This document shows, piece by piece, positions 28,333 through 37,605 of a stretch of DNA of 64,000 nucleotides; within the stretch, counting starts at the first letter, position 1; each line of letters begins with the position of its first letter. The position numbers were made by a program, and so were the translations under genes. The notes beneath the pieces are model-generated. The model was not told the origin of the DNA. It ran no database searches and was given only the letters and a program-made list of their open reading frames with translations. Origin of the DNA: an unicellular cyanobacterium SU2 (GTDB lineage Bacteria > Cyanobacteriota > Cyanobacteriia > Cyanobacteriales > Microcystaceae); the NCBI GenBank assembly GCA_002110465.1, contig NEED01000002.1:1-64000 (forward strand), written 5' to 3'.

Positions 28333-29547
28333 ATGCCTACATTTGTTGCTCGTGTTAAAAATGCCAGAGGAAAGGTCTCTAATGCTAAAGTTCAAGCCGC
28401 ATCCATTGAGCAAGCGAGATTTATGCTCAGACAACAATATCCAGCCATTGGAAAAATTACCAAGTCAGGGATGGATATTGACTTATCAGGTATTGAATTA
28501 GCCCTGAGTACCGTTACAGTTAAGGATAAAGCGGTCTTTTCCCGTCAGTTTTCGGTAATGATCAACGCGGGGGTAGCTATCGTTCGTTGTTTGGGGGTTT
28601 TAGCCGAACAAGCTAGTAATCCTAAAATGAAAAGGGCTTTAGAAGCTATTAGTGCTGAAGTTCAACAAGGGGTTAGCTTATCCGAAGCGATGAGTAAACA
28701 TAACGAATGCTTCGATGAATTGTATGTGAGTATGGTTGAAGCGGGAGAAACCGGGGGGGTTCTTGACGAAGTGCTTAACCGCTTGGCAAAACTTCTCGAA
28801 GATATGGCCCGACTACAAAATCAAATTAAATCTGCGATGGCTTATCCTGTTGCGGTAGGAGTGTTAGCAGTAGTCGTTTTCTTTGGGATGACGATTTTTT
28901 TAATTCCAGTTTTTGCGAAGATTTTCCAAGATTTAGGGACAGAACTACCGGCGTTAACCCAATTTATGTTGACCCTCAGTGGGATTATGCGTAGTTGGAA
29001 AATTTTGATCCCTATTGTGGGTTTTATGGGGACAACCTTTGGGATTAGACAGTATTACAAAACCCCCATGGGACGGTTACAAATTGATCAATTAATGCTG
29101 AAACTTCCCTTATTTGGTGATTTGAATGAAAAATCAGCAGTAGCTCGTTTCTGTCGTGTCTTTGGAACCTTAACCCGTTCTGGGGTTCCTATTATGAGTT
29201 CTCTAGAAATTGTTTGTAATACCGTTGGGAATAAAGTCATTGCTAATGCGATCGACGGAGCCAAGACAGAAATTCAACAAGGCGGTATGATGAGTTTGGC
29301 TTTGCAACAAGCGAATGTGTTTCCCCAATTAGCGATTCAAATGATTAGTATTGGCGAAGAAACGGGAGAACTCGACGCAATGATGATGAAAGTAGCAGAT
29401 TTTTATGAAGATGAAGTAGAACAGGCCATTAAAGCCCTAACCAGTATTCTTGAGCCTCTGATGATGGTAGTCATTGCGGGGATGGTGGGGGTCATTCTCC
29501 TCTCGATGTATTTACCGATGTTCAAAATCTTCGATGCCCTGGCTTAG
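28333..29547 (+). CDS. pilC: Type IV pilus inner-membrane platform protein PilC
   Basis: The 404-residue protein consists of two GspF/PilC cytoplasmic domains (FSRQFSVMINAGVAIVRCLG; FCRVFGTLTRSGVPIMSSLE) and three membrane helices, ending EPLMMVVIAGMVGVILLSMY and LPMFKIFDALA. It anchors PilB and PilT at the inner membrane. It lies 88 bp after pilT and completes the pilBTC operon. Confidence 0.95.
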   Translation: MPTFVARVKNARGKVSNAKVQAASIEQARFMLRQQYPAIGKITKSGMDIDLSGIELALSTVTVKDKAVFSRQFSVMINAGVAIVRCLGVLAEQASNPKMKRALEAISAEVQQGVSLSEAMSKHNECFDELYVSMVEAGETGGVLDEVLNRLAKLLEDMARLQNQIKSAMAYPVAVGVLAVVVFFGMTIFLIPVFAKIFQDLGTELPALTQFMLTLSGIMRSWKILIPIVGFMGTTFGIRQYYKTPMGRLQIDQLMLKLPLFGDLNEKSAVARFCRVFGTLTRSGVPIMSSLEIVCNTVGNKVIANAIDGAKTEIQQGGMMSLALQQANVFPQLAIQMISIGEETGELDAMMMKVADFYEDEVEQAIKALTSILEPLMMVVIAGMVGVILLSMYLPMFKIFDALA

Positions 29548-29775
29548 AAACTCGAATAGGGAAAATTATGGAGATATTTGACCGTTCTTTGAAGAGGAAA
29601 AGGCTGAACCAGAACCTATGTCTGGCTTTTAGACTTTTTTATCAATTTTTCACCCTCTACCATACCGATGAAAGAGGGTTATTCAACCAATTTCAAGGAG
29701 TCGGGAATAGTGTTACATCAATTATGATACCCTTATTCGTGTGTATAAAAATCCGTTTACATCTTGTTGGGTAGT

Positions 29776-30816
29776 ATGTCTGAACCATCGCCTTCGCTTG
29801 ACTTGAAATCTAAAATTTTAGTCGTTATCGTTAACTACCGAACACCAGATCTCACCATTGATTGTTTACATTCTCTTGTTCCTGAACGTCAATTGGTAGA
29901 AGGGTTACAAGTAGCGGTTGTAGATAATGACAGTGGTGATTGCTCAGTCACTAAAATTGAACAGGTAATCAAAACAGAAGGATGGGAAGACTGGGTGTCC
30001 TTGATGCCATCGGGTTATAATGGAGGTTTTGCCTTTGGAAATAACTATGCCATTCGTCCGGCTCTCTCATCGTCTCACCCTCCTGACTATATTTTATTAC
30101 TTAATCCTGATACTGTTATTCGTCCTCAAGCTATCAAAATCTTAGTTGATTTTATGGAAACCCATTCAGACGTAGGGATTGCTGGGAGTCGCCTTGAAGA
30201 TCCTGATGAAACCCCTCAATGTTCGGCTTTTCGCTTTCATACCCTAATGAGTGAAATCAATGGAGGATTGCGCTTAGGAATAATATCCAAGTTATTAAAT
30301 AAATGGGTGATTGCTCCTCCTGTTTCCGATATTACTTGCCAAACTGATTGGGTTGCTGGTGCAAGTATGATCATCCGTCGAGAGGTTTTTGATGCCATTG
30401 GATTGATGGACGAAAATTATTTTATGTATTACGAAGAGACTGATTTTTGCTTACAAGCGAAGAAAGCAGGATGGAGTTGTTGGTACGTTCCCACGAGTCG
30501 TGTTGTCCATTTCGTGGGACAGAGTTCGGGGGTAACCAATACTAAAGTTATACCCAAACGATTACCGAAATATTGGTTCGATTCTCGTCGACGCTATTTT
30601 GTGAAAAACTATGGAATTTTTTATACTGCGCTAGCAGATTTACTATGGTTATCGGCATTTTCTCTATGGAGAATTAGGCGAATTATTCAGCAAAAAGAAG
30701 ACAGAGATCCCCCTAGACTTATGGGAGATTTTATTGCTAATAGTATTTATGCCTCAAAGAACTTTGAATCAGGTCTTAAATTAGCTTTATCTTCTCAACA
30801 AAAGAGTAACCCCTAA
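29776..30816 (+). CDS. Family 2 glycosyltransferase (rhamnosyltransferase-like)
   Basis: The 346-residue protein has a GT-A fold. It starts with LVVIVNYRTPDLTIDCLHSL, has VAVVDNDSGD and the donor motif LLLNPDTVIRP. DWVAGASMIIRREVFDAIGL and YFMYYEETDFCLQAKKAGW mark the acceptor side of the rhamnosyl/GT2 group. It should add a sugar to a lipid-linked or exported glycan at the membrane. ATG 29776 is chosen over the TTG at 29764. The acyltransferase 34 bp downstream is probably in the same operon. Confidence 0.88.
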   Translation: MSEPSPSLDLKSKILVVIVNYRTPDLTIDCLHSLVPERQLVEGLQVAVVDNDSGDCSVTKIEQVIKTEGWEDWVSLMPSGYNGGFAFGNNYAIRPALSSSHPPDYILLLNPDTVIRPQAIKILVDFMETHSDVGIAGSRLEDPDETPQCSAFRFHTLMSEINGGLRLGIISKLLNKWVIAPPVSDITCQTDWVAGASMIIRREVFDAIGLMDENYFMYYEETDFCLQAKKAGWSCWYVPTSRVVHFVGQSSGVTNTKVIPKRLPKYWFDSRRRYFVKNYGIFYTALADLLWLSAFSLWRIRRIIQQKEDRDPPRLMGDFIANSIYASKNFESGLKLALSSQQKSNP

Positions 30817-30850
30817 AACTATTTAATTATTCTTAAATTGAATTGAGTCT

Positions 30851-31429
30851 ATGAATACTGACCTTGGAAATTCTATTAAAAGTCCTGAAATTAATTTTCA
30901 GGACAATCCCCAAAATCCTATTGGTAATCTATGGGAACAAATTAAAGAAGATTGGATTGCTCACGGTAAAGATTGGACAAAACCAGGGTTTCGTGCGGTT
31001 GCTGTCCAACGTTTTGGGGTATCAAGAATGTCAATTAAACCTAAACTGTTGCGTGCGCCCTTTAGCTTAATTTATCGCGCATTGTATCGCTATGTTCGTA
31101 ACATTTATGGTATTGACTTACCCTATACAGTGAAACTAGGTCGTCGGGTCGTCATTGAACATCAAAGCTGCATTATTATTCACGGCTATTGTGTTATTGG
31201 GGATGATTGTATTTTACGTCAGGGTGTGACACTGGGGAACCGATATATTGACCGTCCATTAGAAGCACCTCGATTAGGCAATCGCGTTAACGTAGGAGCA
31301 GGGACAAAAATTTTGGGCAATATAACCATTGGTAATGATGTTAATATTGGTGCTAATGCAGTGGTTTTAAAAGATATTTTAGATGGTCAAACTGCAGTCG
31401 GAATTCCGGCTAAAGTGATTAAGGGTTAG
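30851..31429 (+). CDS. Hexapeptide-repeat acyltransferase (serine acetyltransferase-like)
   Basis: The 192-residue protein has a helical N-terminus and a left-handed beta-helix from about residue 95. Hexapeptide repeats include IIHGYCVIGDDCILRQGVTL, GNRVNVGAGTKILGNITIG and NVNIGANAVVLKDI, ending GIPAKVIKG. The catalytic His region is present (VIEHQSCIIIHGY). It resembles CysE and the acetyltransferases of polysaccharide clusters. Next to a glycosyltransferase, modification of an exported glycan is the more likely job than cysteine synthesis. Confidence 0.82.
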   Translation: MNTDLGNSIKSPEINFQDNPQNPIGNLWEQIKEDWIAHGKDWTKPGFRAVAVQRFGVSRMSIKPKLLRAPFSLIYRALYRYVRNIYGIDLPYTVKLGRRVVIEHQSCIIIHGYCVIGDDCILRQGVTLGNRYIDRPLEAPRLGNRVNVGAGTKILGNITIGNDVNIGANAVVLKDILDGQTAVGIPAKVIKG

Positions 31430-31661
31430 GGGAACTTTGGAGACAATCTTTAGCTTCAATGTGTTGGTTAAAAATCAACTATTTTGATAGAAGATTATCA
31501 AAACAATAGCAGACTCAACTGAGAACTTGATCAAACCCTCCTCTAGTGTGATCCTAAAGAAAAACAAAAGATCCGTTGAAGATCTCATAAAGATACCAAC
31601 CATTTCCAGAAGGATGTCTTACCGTTGATAAGTAGCGAATCGTATATCCTTATCAACAACC
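31430..31661. promoter_or_regulatory. Leader of the cytochrome oxidase operon
   Basis: About 230 bp before ctaC with a GATTATCAAAACAATAGCAG stretch. No terminator or operator could be identified with confidence. Confidence 0.25.
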
Positions 31662-32597
31662 GTGAAGATTCCCAGTAACATCATCACCTTAATTGTTGGT
31701 GTCGTAATCACTCTAATTAGCCTCTGGTATGGTCAAAATCACGGACTCATGCCAGTAGCTGCTTCTTACGATGCCACACAAGTAGACGGTATTTTCAATT
31801 TTATGATGACTATTGCCACCGGCCTCTTCTTGCTAGTAGAAGGGACCCTAGTGTTTTGTCTGATTAAATTTCGCCGTCGTCCTAACGATCAAACTGACGG
31901 GCCACCCATCGAAGGTAATGTCCCATTAGAAATTTTTTGGACAGCTATTCCTACTGTTATCGTCTTCATTCTTGCTCTTTATAGCTTTGAAGTCTATAAC
32001 ACCATGGGAGGACTCGATCCGGTCATTTCCCGTGACACCCCGCCTCAGCAAATTGCGATGGATGGCACTCATAAACAAGTTGCCTTGGGGATTGGAACCT
32101 CTGTTGAGGAAAGCGGAGACATTGCTCCCCTAATGGTAGAGGTTCAAGGAATGCAATATGCTTGGATTTTTACCTATCCTGAAACAGGAATTATTTCAGG
32201 AGAACTCCATGTTCCGAAAAATCGCCCTGTTCAGCTAACTATCGCTGCAACTGATGTCCTCCACGCCTTTTGGGTTCCTCAACTACGTCTCAAGCAAGAT
32301 GCGATTCCTGGGCGAGATGCCACTTTAGCATTTACTGCAAACCGAGAAGGAGACTATCCCATTATCTGCGCTGAACTGTGTGGAGCTTACCATGGTGGGA
32401 TGAAATCTGTTCTCTACGTCGAAGATGAAGAAACCTATGCCCAGTGGGAAGAAACCAATAAACCGGTTCAAGAAGCCAGCCTGGATGAGACAGTGGCGGT
32501 TAACCCCAAAAAACTCTCTGATGGAGAATTCCTTAGTCCCTACGCCCAGGAAATGGGCATTCACAAGGAAATATTAGCTCAGGTACACCATCACTAA
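31662..32597 (+). CDS. ctaC: Cytochrome c oxidase subunit II
   Basis: The 311-residue protein has two N-terminal membrane helices and a cupredoxin domain carrying the CuA motif CAELCGAYHGGM (Cys236, Cys240, His244, Met247). An upstream His lies in DVLHAFWVPQLRLKQD. It accepts electrons from plastocyanin or cytochrome c6 in thylakoid or cytoplasmic membranes. The start is GTG at 31662. It opens a ctaC-ctaD-ctaE operon. Confidence 0.95.
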   Translation: MKIPSNIITLIVGVVITLISLWYGQNHGLMPVAASYDATQVDGIFNFMMTIATGLFLLVEGTLVFCLIKFRRRPNDQTDGPPIEGNVPLEIFWTAIPTVIVFILALYSFEVYNTMGGLDPVISRDTPPQQIAMDGTHKQVALGIGTSVEESGDIAPLMVEVQGMQYAWIFTYPETGIISGELHVPKNRPVQLTIAATDVLHAFWVPQLRLKQDAIPGRDATLAFTANREGDYPIICAELCGAYHGGMKSVLYVEDEETYAQWEETNKPVQEASLDETVAVNPKKLSDGEFLSPYAQEMGIHKEILAQVHHH

Positions 32598-32720
32598 AGT
32601 GAAAGGTAAAAGGCAAAAAACGGTCAAGTTTTTATCTGAGCGTTGAGTACAATCTAGCCCAAAACCTATCATGCGACCTGGATTATTTCTAAGCATTGTT
32701 AAAGCACCATTCAATTTCCT

Positions 32721-34388
32721 ATGACAACAGTAGTCGAATCAAATCATACGGCACATAAAGAAAGGAAGTGGACGGATTATTTTACCTTCAGCACCGATCA
32801 TAAGGTGATTGGGATTCAATATCTCGTTACTTCTTTCGCCTTCTACTTCATCGGTGGGGCTTTTGCGGAAGTCCTTCGCACGGAATTAGCCACCGCCGAT
32901 CCCGATTTTATTACCCCGGCCTTATATAACCAATTCATGACCATCCACGGAACCATTATGATCTTCTTGTGGATCGTTCCGGCCGGGGCTGCCTTTGCTA
33001 ATTATCTGATTCCCCTAATGATCGGGGCTGAAGATATGGCCTTTCCCACCCTCAATGCGGTGGCGTTTTGGTTAACCCCTCCAGGGGGTATCCTCTTGCT
33101 GGCCAGCTTTTTTGTTCCTCAGGGGGCAGCCCAGTCGGGTTGGACTTCCTATCCGCCTCTTAGCTTAGTTAGCGGGGTGTGGGGGGAAGAAATCTGGATT
33201 TTGAGCGTTTTATTGGTGGGAACCTCCTCAATTTTGGGGGCAATTAATTTTGTTACCACCATTTTCAAAATGCGGATTCCAGATATGGATCTCCACAGTA
33301 TGCCTCTGTTTTGCTGGTCGATGTTAGCGACTTCAGCTTTAATTCTGCTTTCTACCCCTGTTTTAGCTGCGGCGTTAGTCCTTCTCTCTTTTGATCTCAT
33401 TGCCGGGACTGCTTTCTTTAACCCCACAGGAGGAGGAGATCCAGTCGTTTACCAGCATATGTTCTGGTTCTACTCCCATCCGGCGGTATATATCATGATT
33501 TTGCCCTTCTTTGGGGTGATTTCTGAAGTATTACCTGTCCACTCCCGCAAACCGATTTTTGGCTATCGAGCGATCGCCTATTCTAGTTTAGCCATCAGCT
33601 TCCTAGGGTTAATTGTTTGGGCGCACCATATGTTCACGAGTGGAACCCCTGGCTGGTTGCGAGTCTTCTTTATGGCGGCTACCATGCTGATCGCCGTTCC
33701 CACAGGTATTAAAATCTTTAGTTGGTGTGCCACTCTCTGGGGTGGAAAACTGAACCTCAATACCGCCATGTTATTTGGGGTTGGGTTTATTGCAACCTTC
33801 GTTATGGGTGGCTTAACGGGAGTTATGTTATCTTCCGTTCCCTTTGATATCCACGTCCACGATACCTATTTTGTGGTGGGACATTTCCATTACGTCCTCT
33901 TCGGTGGCGCAGCGATGGGACTGTTTGCCGGATTTTATCATTGGTTCCCCAAAATGACGGGACGGATGATTAATGAACCGTTGGGCAAACTTCACTTTAT
34001 TTTGCTGTTCATTGGGTTAAATATTACCTTCCTACCCATGCATAAACTTGGGTTAATGGGAATGAACCGTCGTATTGCCCTTTATGATGTACAGTTTGAA
34101 CCCATCAACCTGATCTGTACCATTGGGGCTTATATTCTCGCCGTTTCTAGTCTTCCTTTTGCAATTAATATTCTCTGGAGTTTAGTTAAAGGGGAAAAAG
34201 CAAGTCGGAACCCTTGGCGCGCCTATACCCTAGAATGGCAAACGTCTTCTCCTCCCATCATTGAAAACTTTGAAGAAGAACCCGTGTTATGGGCAGGCCC
34301 CTACGACTACGGTACGGATTCAGAATCGGTCGATGAAGAGGAAACCGTCGAAGATATGTTAGCAGAAGTCGGTTCTCAATCGAAATAA
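32721..34388 (+). CDS. ctaD: Cytochrome c oxidase subunit I, A2-type
   Basis: The 555-residue, twelve-helix protein holds heme a and the heme a3-CuB centre. Ligand motifs seen are MTIHGTIMIFLW, the CuB region WFYSHPAVYIMILP with His-Tyr, WAHHMFTSG and HDTYFVVGHFHYVLFGG. The proton-channel Glu of canonical aa3 oxidases (HPEVY) is Ala here, and the preceding YS gives the YSHP form that defines A2-type oxidases, normal for cyanobacteria. ctaC lies upstream and ctaE downstream. Confidence 0.96.
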   Translation: MTTVVESNHTAHKERKWTDYFTFSTDHKVIGIQYLVTSFAFYFIGGAFAEVLRTELATADPDFITPALYNQFMTIHGTIMIFLWIVPAGAAFANYLIPLMIGAEDMAFPTLNAVAFWLTPPGGILLLASFFVPQGAAQSGWTSYPPLSLVSGVWGEEIWILSVLLVGTSSILGAINFVTTIFKMRIPDMDLHSMPLFCWSMLATSALILLSTPVLAAALVLLSFDLIAGTAFFNPTGGGDPVVYQHMFWFYSHPAVYIMILPFFGVISEVLPVHSRKPIFGYRAIAYSSLAISFLGLIVWAHHMFTSGTPGWLRVFFMAATMLIAVPTGIKIFSWCATLWGGKLNLNTAMLFGVGFIATFVMGGLTGVMLSSVPFDIHVHDTYFVVGHFHYVLFGGAAMGLFAGFYHWFPKMTGRMINEPLGKLHFILLFIGLNITFLPMHKLGLMGMNRRIALYDVQFEPINLICTIGAYILAVSSLPFAINILWSLVKGEKASRNPWRAYTLEWQTSSPPIIENFEEEPVLWAGPYDYGTDSESVDEEETVEDMLAEVGSQSK

Positions 34389-34403
34389 TGCTTACAAATA
34401 AAA

Positions 34404-34436
34404 GCGATCGCGTCTAAACAGATTAACCGCGATCGC
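34404..34436. promoter_or_regulatory. Hairpin built from two HIP1 octamers between ctaD and ctaE
   Basis: GCGATCGCG at 34404-34412 is followed 15 bases later by CGCGATCGC at 34428-34436. The stem is nine perfect base pairs and each arm contains a HIP1 octamer. It could modulate the ratio of ctaD to ctaE message. No T-run follows, so it is not a typical terminator. Confidence 0.45.
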
Positions 34437-34487
34437 CTCTTCAATTATTCATTTACTCTGTCATTATTATTTCATCAAACAATAGTT

Positions 34488-35105
34488 ATGCAAGGATCAG
34501 CGATTGAACAGTCACAAGGGACTGTTAACATTCACTCAGAAGCAGGCGGCCATCATGGTGGTCATCCCGATCATCGTCTTTTTGGTATTGCCCTTTTCTT
34601 ATTAGCAGAAAGTTCGATTTTTATGGGGCTATTTGCTGCCTTTTTAATCTATCGCACGGTTATTCCTGTTTGGCCTCCTGAAGGGACTCCAGAACTCGAA
34701 TTATTATTACCTGGGGTTAACACAATTATCCTCGTTTCTAGTAGTTTTGTGATGCACAAAGGCCAGAATGCTATTAAGAAAAATGATGTTTCTGGCTTAA
34801 AATTGTGGTTTGGTATTACAGCCGTTATGGGGATTATTTTCCTTATTGGTCAAATGTATGAATACTTCCATCTTGAGATGGGATTAACCACTAATTTATT
34901 TGCCAGTTCTTTCTATGCTTTAACGGGATTTCATGGACTTCATGTTACCTTTGGTTTGTTGTTAATCCTCGCTGTATTGTGGCGTTCACGGGAAGAAGGA
35001 CATTATTCTAGTGAGTCTCATTTTGGGGTTGAAGCAGCCGAACTTTACTGGCACTTTGTGGATGTAGTTTGGATTATCCTTTTTATCTTGGTTTATCTTT
35101 TGTAA
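34488..35105 (+). CDS. ctaE: Cytochrome c oxidase subunit III
   Basis: The 205-residue protein has five predicted helices and family motifs LFGIALFLLAESSIFMGLFA, then FYALTGFHGLHVTFGLLLIL and AELYWHFVDVVWIILFILVY. The five-helix form is the short version seen in cyanobacteria. A His-rich N-terminus (AGGHHGGHPDHR) precedes the first helix. It is the last gene of the ctaCDE operon and is followed by a good terminator. Confidence 0.95.
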   Translation: MQGSAIEQSQGTVNIHSEAGGHHGGHPDHRLFGIALFLLAESSIFMGLFAAFLIYRTVIPVWPPEGTPELELLLPGVNTIILVSSSFVMHKGQNAIKKNDVSGLKLWFGITAVMGIIFLIGQMYEYFHLEMGLTTNLFASSFYALTGFHGLHVTFGLLLILAVLWRSREEGHYSSESHFGVEAAELYWHFVDVVWIILFILVYLL

Positions 35106-35135
35106 AGTCCAAGACAATCTTAATTTATCTTAATT

Positions 35136-35173
35136 AACTGGGTTTTATGAATTTCTTAATGACCCAGTTTTTT
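35136..35173 (+). terminator. Rho-independent terminator after ctaE
   Basis: AACTGGGT (35136-35143) pairs with ACCCAGTT (35162-35169) around an 18-base loop, followed by a run of T residues. It lies 30 bp after the ctaE stop. Confidence 0.75.
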
Positions 35174-35342
35174 AATATGGCAATAAGCAACTATAAGAAT
35201 AAATTATGTTCCATGAGGCATGAATACTGGGTCGTTAGACTACATTCGAGGACATCTTTTTGATCTTAAAGACATGACCATTATGGTGGACAAAAAAACA
35301 GGAGCTAATAAATAATATTTGTTTGAACGATTAGAAGCATAA

Positions 35343-35473
35343 TTAAGTAGGTAAGCAAAATTAATTGTCTGTTTGTAGTGAGTCCTTTAGGACTGATGTG
35401 ATAGGACTAAAGTCCTTACTACGAACCTTAAAAAAATGAACAAAAAATACACAGATAATTTTGCCTTGGTACT
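35343..35473 (+). repeat. Repeat family B, plus-strand copy
   Basis: About 131 bp beginning TTAAGTAGGTAAGCAAAATT, with an internal palindromic part (AGTCCTTTAGGACT; GGACTAAAGTCCTTACTACG) and ending ATTTTGCCTTGGTAC. An inverted copy of nearly the same length and about 88 percent identity lies at 44777-44908. The short open reading starting MNKKYT.NFALVL occurs in both and is a by-product of the repeat. Confidence 0.75.
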
Positions 35474-35528
35474 GATAAATACTTCAATCTTTTTGATAAA
35501 GAGTAACGTTGTAGCTAATCTAAACTGG

Positions 35529-35756
35529 TTAAGTTTTATCCATTCCCGTTATGTACTTGAGAATGGTGTCAATTTTCCCATTGACTTCTTTAACCTCTCG
35601 CTTAACTTCATCGATGTCTTTATCAAGTAATTCAAAGGCTTCTCCTATCCAACCTTTGGGATCTACCACATCATCTAATTCCTGATAACCATCCTTTAAT
35701 TTCTTGATGTCTCGCTCAACGGCTGACAACCTTCTATGAAAATCGAAGTCTGACAT
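35529..35756 (-). CDS. Small coiled-coil protein
   Basis: The 75-residue charged protein (DFHRRLSAVERDIKKLKDGY, then DIDEVKREVKEVNGKIDTIL) is almost entirely helical. An AGGAG motif 9 bases before the ATG makes it likely to be expressed. No family recognised. It is divergent from a ribbon-helix-helix gene and shares its intergenic region. Confidence 0.65.
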   Translation of the reverse strand: MSDFDFHRRLSAVERDIKKLKDGYQELDDVVDPKGWIGEAFELLDKDIDEVKREVKEVNGKIDTILKYITGMDKT

Positions 35757-35845
35757 GAGTTAAACTCCTAAGTAGATATATTTTTGTGATGTTCCCTTGG
35801 TTGCCGCCAGGGGACTGCTTTCATTTTATGCCCTGTTTAACTCTT

Positions 35846-35865
35846 TGTGTACACAGTGCTATAGT
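35846..35865 (+). promoter_or_regulatory. Palindromic operator and -10 candidate before a ribbon-helix-helix gene
   Basis: TGTGTACACA at 35846-35855 is a perfect 10-bp palindrome and TATAGT at 35860-35865 is a good -10 box. The palindrome would overlap the spacer, so a bound protein would block transcription. Autoregulation by the adjacent protein is plausible. Confidence 0.4.
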
Positions 35866-35884
35866 GAAAATAAACTATTGAGTT

Positions 35885-36115
35885 ATGAACATGGATAAGT
35901 TAAGCAACGGGTGTGTGATTGACCCGAAAACTAAGCGATTTTTACCCACCGATAAGGAAAAAACCACTACTATTACCATTCGGCTCCCTGAGAGCATGGC
36001 CTCACAGATAAAAGCTATCCCCAATAGACAAGACTGGTTAAGGGAAGTTTTGAGTCAGGCACTAGAGGACAGAGCTTCGGACTATTCTGTTAAAATAGGG
36101 TTTAAAGCGGAATAA
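35885..36115 (+). CDS. Ribbon-helix-helix DNA-binding protein (antitoxin-like)
   Basis: The 76-residue protein carries a ribbon-helix-helix fold: beta strand TTTITIRLPESMASQIKAIP and helices RQDWLREVLSQALED. The fold is common in CopG/MetJ-like repressors and antitoxins. Its 3' end overlaps a convergent M48 protease gene by 34 bp. No toxin gene follows it. It may act alone or with the divergent coiled-coil protein. Confidence 0.7.
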   Translation: MNMDKLSNGCVIDPKTKRFLPTDKEKTTTITIRLPESMASQIKAIPNRQDWLREVLSQALEDRASDYSVKIGFKAE

Positions 36116-36876
36116 TTACCAACTTTATACTGTTGCTGTTTAATCAATTTTTGGAGTCTTTTAACGCGCTTTTCTGAGGCAGGATGACTGGAAAAAAAAT
36201 CCCAGTTTAACTTCTCTTTTTCTTTGAGGTTATTAAAAAAATCTGTTGCCCCTGCTACATGACCATAGGTTTTATTTAATAATATTAAACCAAATTCATC
36301 GGCTTGATATTCTTGAGACTGGGAGTAGGAGGTATTGCTAATGGTTTCAATGATAACACCAGCACTATTGGCTAGACTACCATTATCTCCAAAAATACTA
36401 GCGATCGCTACTCGAATGGCTAAGGTTCTCCCTAACCCCCGAAGATGATCTCGATGGGCAAAATGTCCTAATTCATGACCTAAAATCATCATCAATTCAT
36501 TTTCTGATTTCACTTCTTTCACTAACCCTTCAAAAATCCCAATAACATCCCCAGGAATTGCAAAAGCGTTAACGGTTTTTTCGGGAATATAAATAACTCG
36601 ATAATCTCTTTTTTCTGATGCTTGATCATCTAATTGAGACTCTAGACGATCTAATAGATTATTTAAAATTTCTTGTTGAGGAGAAGCTTTAGCTTTTTCT
36701 TCATAAATTGGGACTATTATTGAGCCTAATTTTTGTTCCCAACTCACGGGAATATTGGTAATTACCCAATCAACTAAAAGAGAGGCAAAACCAATAATTA
36801 TAGCAATAATAAAAGTAAAAATTCCTAATAAAATTAAGAGTTGACGATTACTTGGTGGGGGATTGCGATCGCTCAT
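36082..36876 (-). CDS. M48-family membrane-anchored metalloprotease
   Basis: The 264-residue protein has one membrane helix (about residues 13-37) and an M48 peptidase domain with zinc motif HELGH (134-138) and the third ligand in EYQADEFG (189-193). It resembles HtpX/Oma1-type quality-control proteases facing the periplasm or lumen. It lies 30 bp downstream of an AIM24-family gene. Confidence 0.9.
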   Translation of the reverse strand: MSDRNPPPSNRQLLILLGIFTFIIAIIIGFASLLVDWVITNIPVSWEQKLGSIIVPIYEEKAKASPQQEILNNLLDRLESQLDDQASEKRDYRVIYIPEKTVNAFAIPGDVIGIFEGLVKEVKSENELMMILGHELGHFAHRDHLRGLGRTLAIRVAIASIFGDNGSLANSAGVIIETISNTSYSQSQEYQADEFGLILLNKTYGHVAGATDFFNNLKEKEKLNWDFFSSHPASEKRVKRLQKLIKQQQYKVGNYSALNPILTE

Positions 36877-36906
36877 AATTCTGATTAATAATTAACCCGA
36901 AAAACC

Positions 36907-37605
36907 TTAATCACTACTTTTTTTAGGACGGAAGGGACGTAAGAAGTTTAATAGGGGATAAATGGCGCGACTTTGAATCCATAAACGACCTTGACCACTA
37001 AATCGACAGACTAACCCTTCCCCTCCTAAAATTCCTGTTCTCAAACTCTTAAATGATAGCCCCCCAATCATCTCTACATTATAATTTAGGGTATCTTCAA
37101 AAGCGACAATATAACTGGTATCTACTACATAACCTTCTTCCACAGGAATTTCTAAAATAGCCCCATAGGAACTAAACCAAAAATCTCCTCTTCCTGTAGC
37201 CCGTAATAAAAACAAAGATTCCCCACTAAAAAACCCTTTAAACCCTTGAAATTGAGTATCTATTTCTACCGTATCACTACAGGCAACAAACCCTGATGAT
37301 TGAACCATTAAACCACAACGATTTTCGATAAAATAGTGTTGAATATCACCTGGAACCCCAGGGGAAACATACAATCTTCCTGATTGTTTTTGGGCAGTAA
37401 ATTGATTAATAAATAAAGATTCACCCCCCAACATTCTACCGAGTCCTTTCATTAAACCGCCTTTAACCTTAGATTGCATTTTAATGGAGGTATCCATCGC
37501 CGCCATCGCTGAAGCTTCTACTAATACGGTTTGTTGCGATCGCAAATTAAGAATTAATGAAGCATAAGCTGGAGAATGTTCAATTTTATAAGCAATTTCT
37601 GACAT
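36907..37605 (-). CDS. AIM24/TIGR00266-family protein (paralogue 1)
   Basis: The 232-residue beta-rich protein has the AIM24 pattern: VLVEASAMAAMDTSIKMQSK, GGLMKGLGRMLGGESLFINQ, and a C-terminal GILGGEGLVCRFSGQGRLWI. Members are soluble beta-prisms of unknown function. Two further paralogues lie at 43028-44383 on the same strand, so this gene belongs to a triad now split by the retron island. Confidence 0.88.
   Translation of the reverse strand: MSEIAYKIEHSPAYASLILNLRSQQTVLVEASAMAAMDTSIKMQSKVKGGLMKGLGRMLGGESLFINQFTAQKQSGRLYVSPGVPGDIQHYFIENRCGLMVQSSGFVACSDTVEIDTQFQGFKGFFSGESLFLLRATGRGDFWFSSYGAILEIPVEEGYVVDTSYIVAFEDTLNYNVEMIGGLSFKSLRTGILGGEGLVCRFSGQGRLWIQSRAIYPLLNFLRPFRPKKSSD

Noticed and set aside
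29568-29774. 68-residue ORF between pilC and the glycosyltransferase
   Set aside because: No ribosome binding site, low-complexity hydrophobic sequence and no recognised family.
30851-31429. Biosynthetic serine acetyltransferase (cysE)
   Set aside because: The hexapeptide domain fits, but the context with a glycosyltransferase makes glycan modification at least as likely, so no symbol was given.
35220-35315. 31-codon ORF MNTGSLDYIRGHLFDLKDMT
   Set aside because: Too short and without family or ribosome binding site. It may be debris of a lost gene.
35436-35630. 64-residue ORF starting MNKKYTDNFALVL
   Set aside because: By-product of the family B repeat that runs into the antisense of a real small gene.
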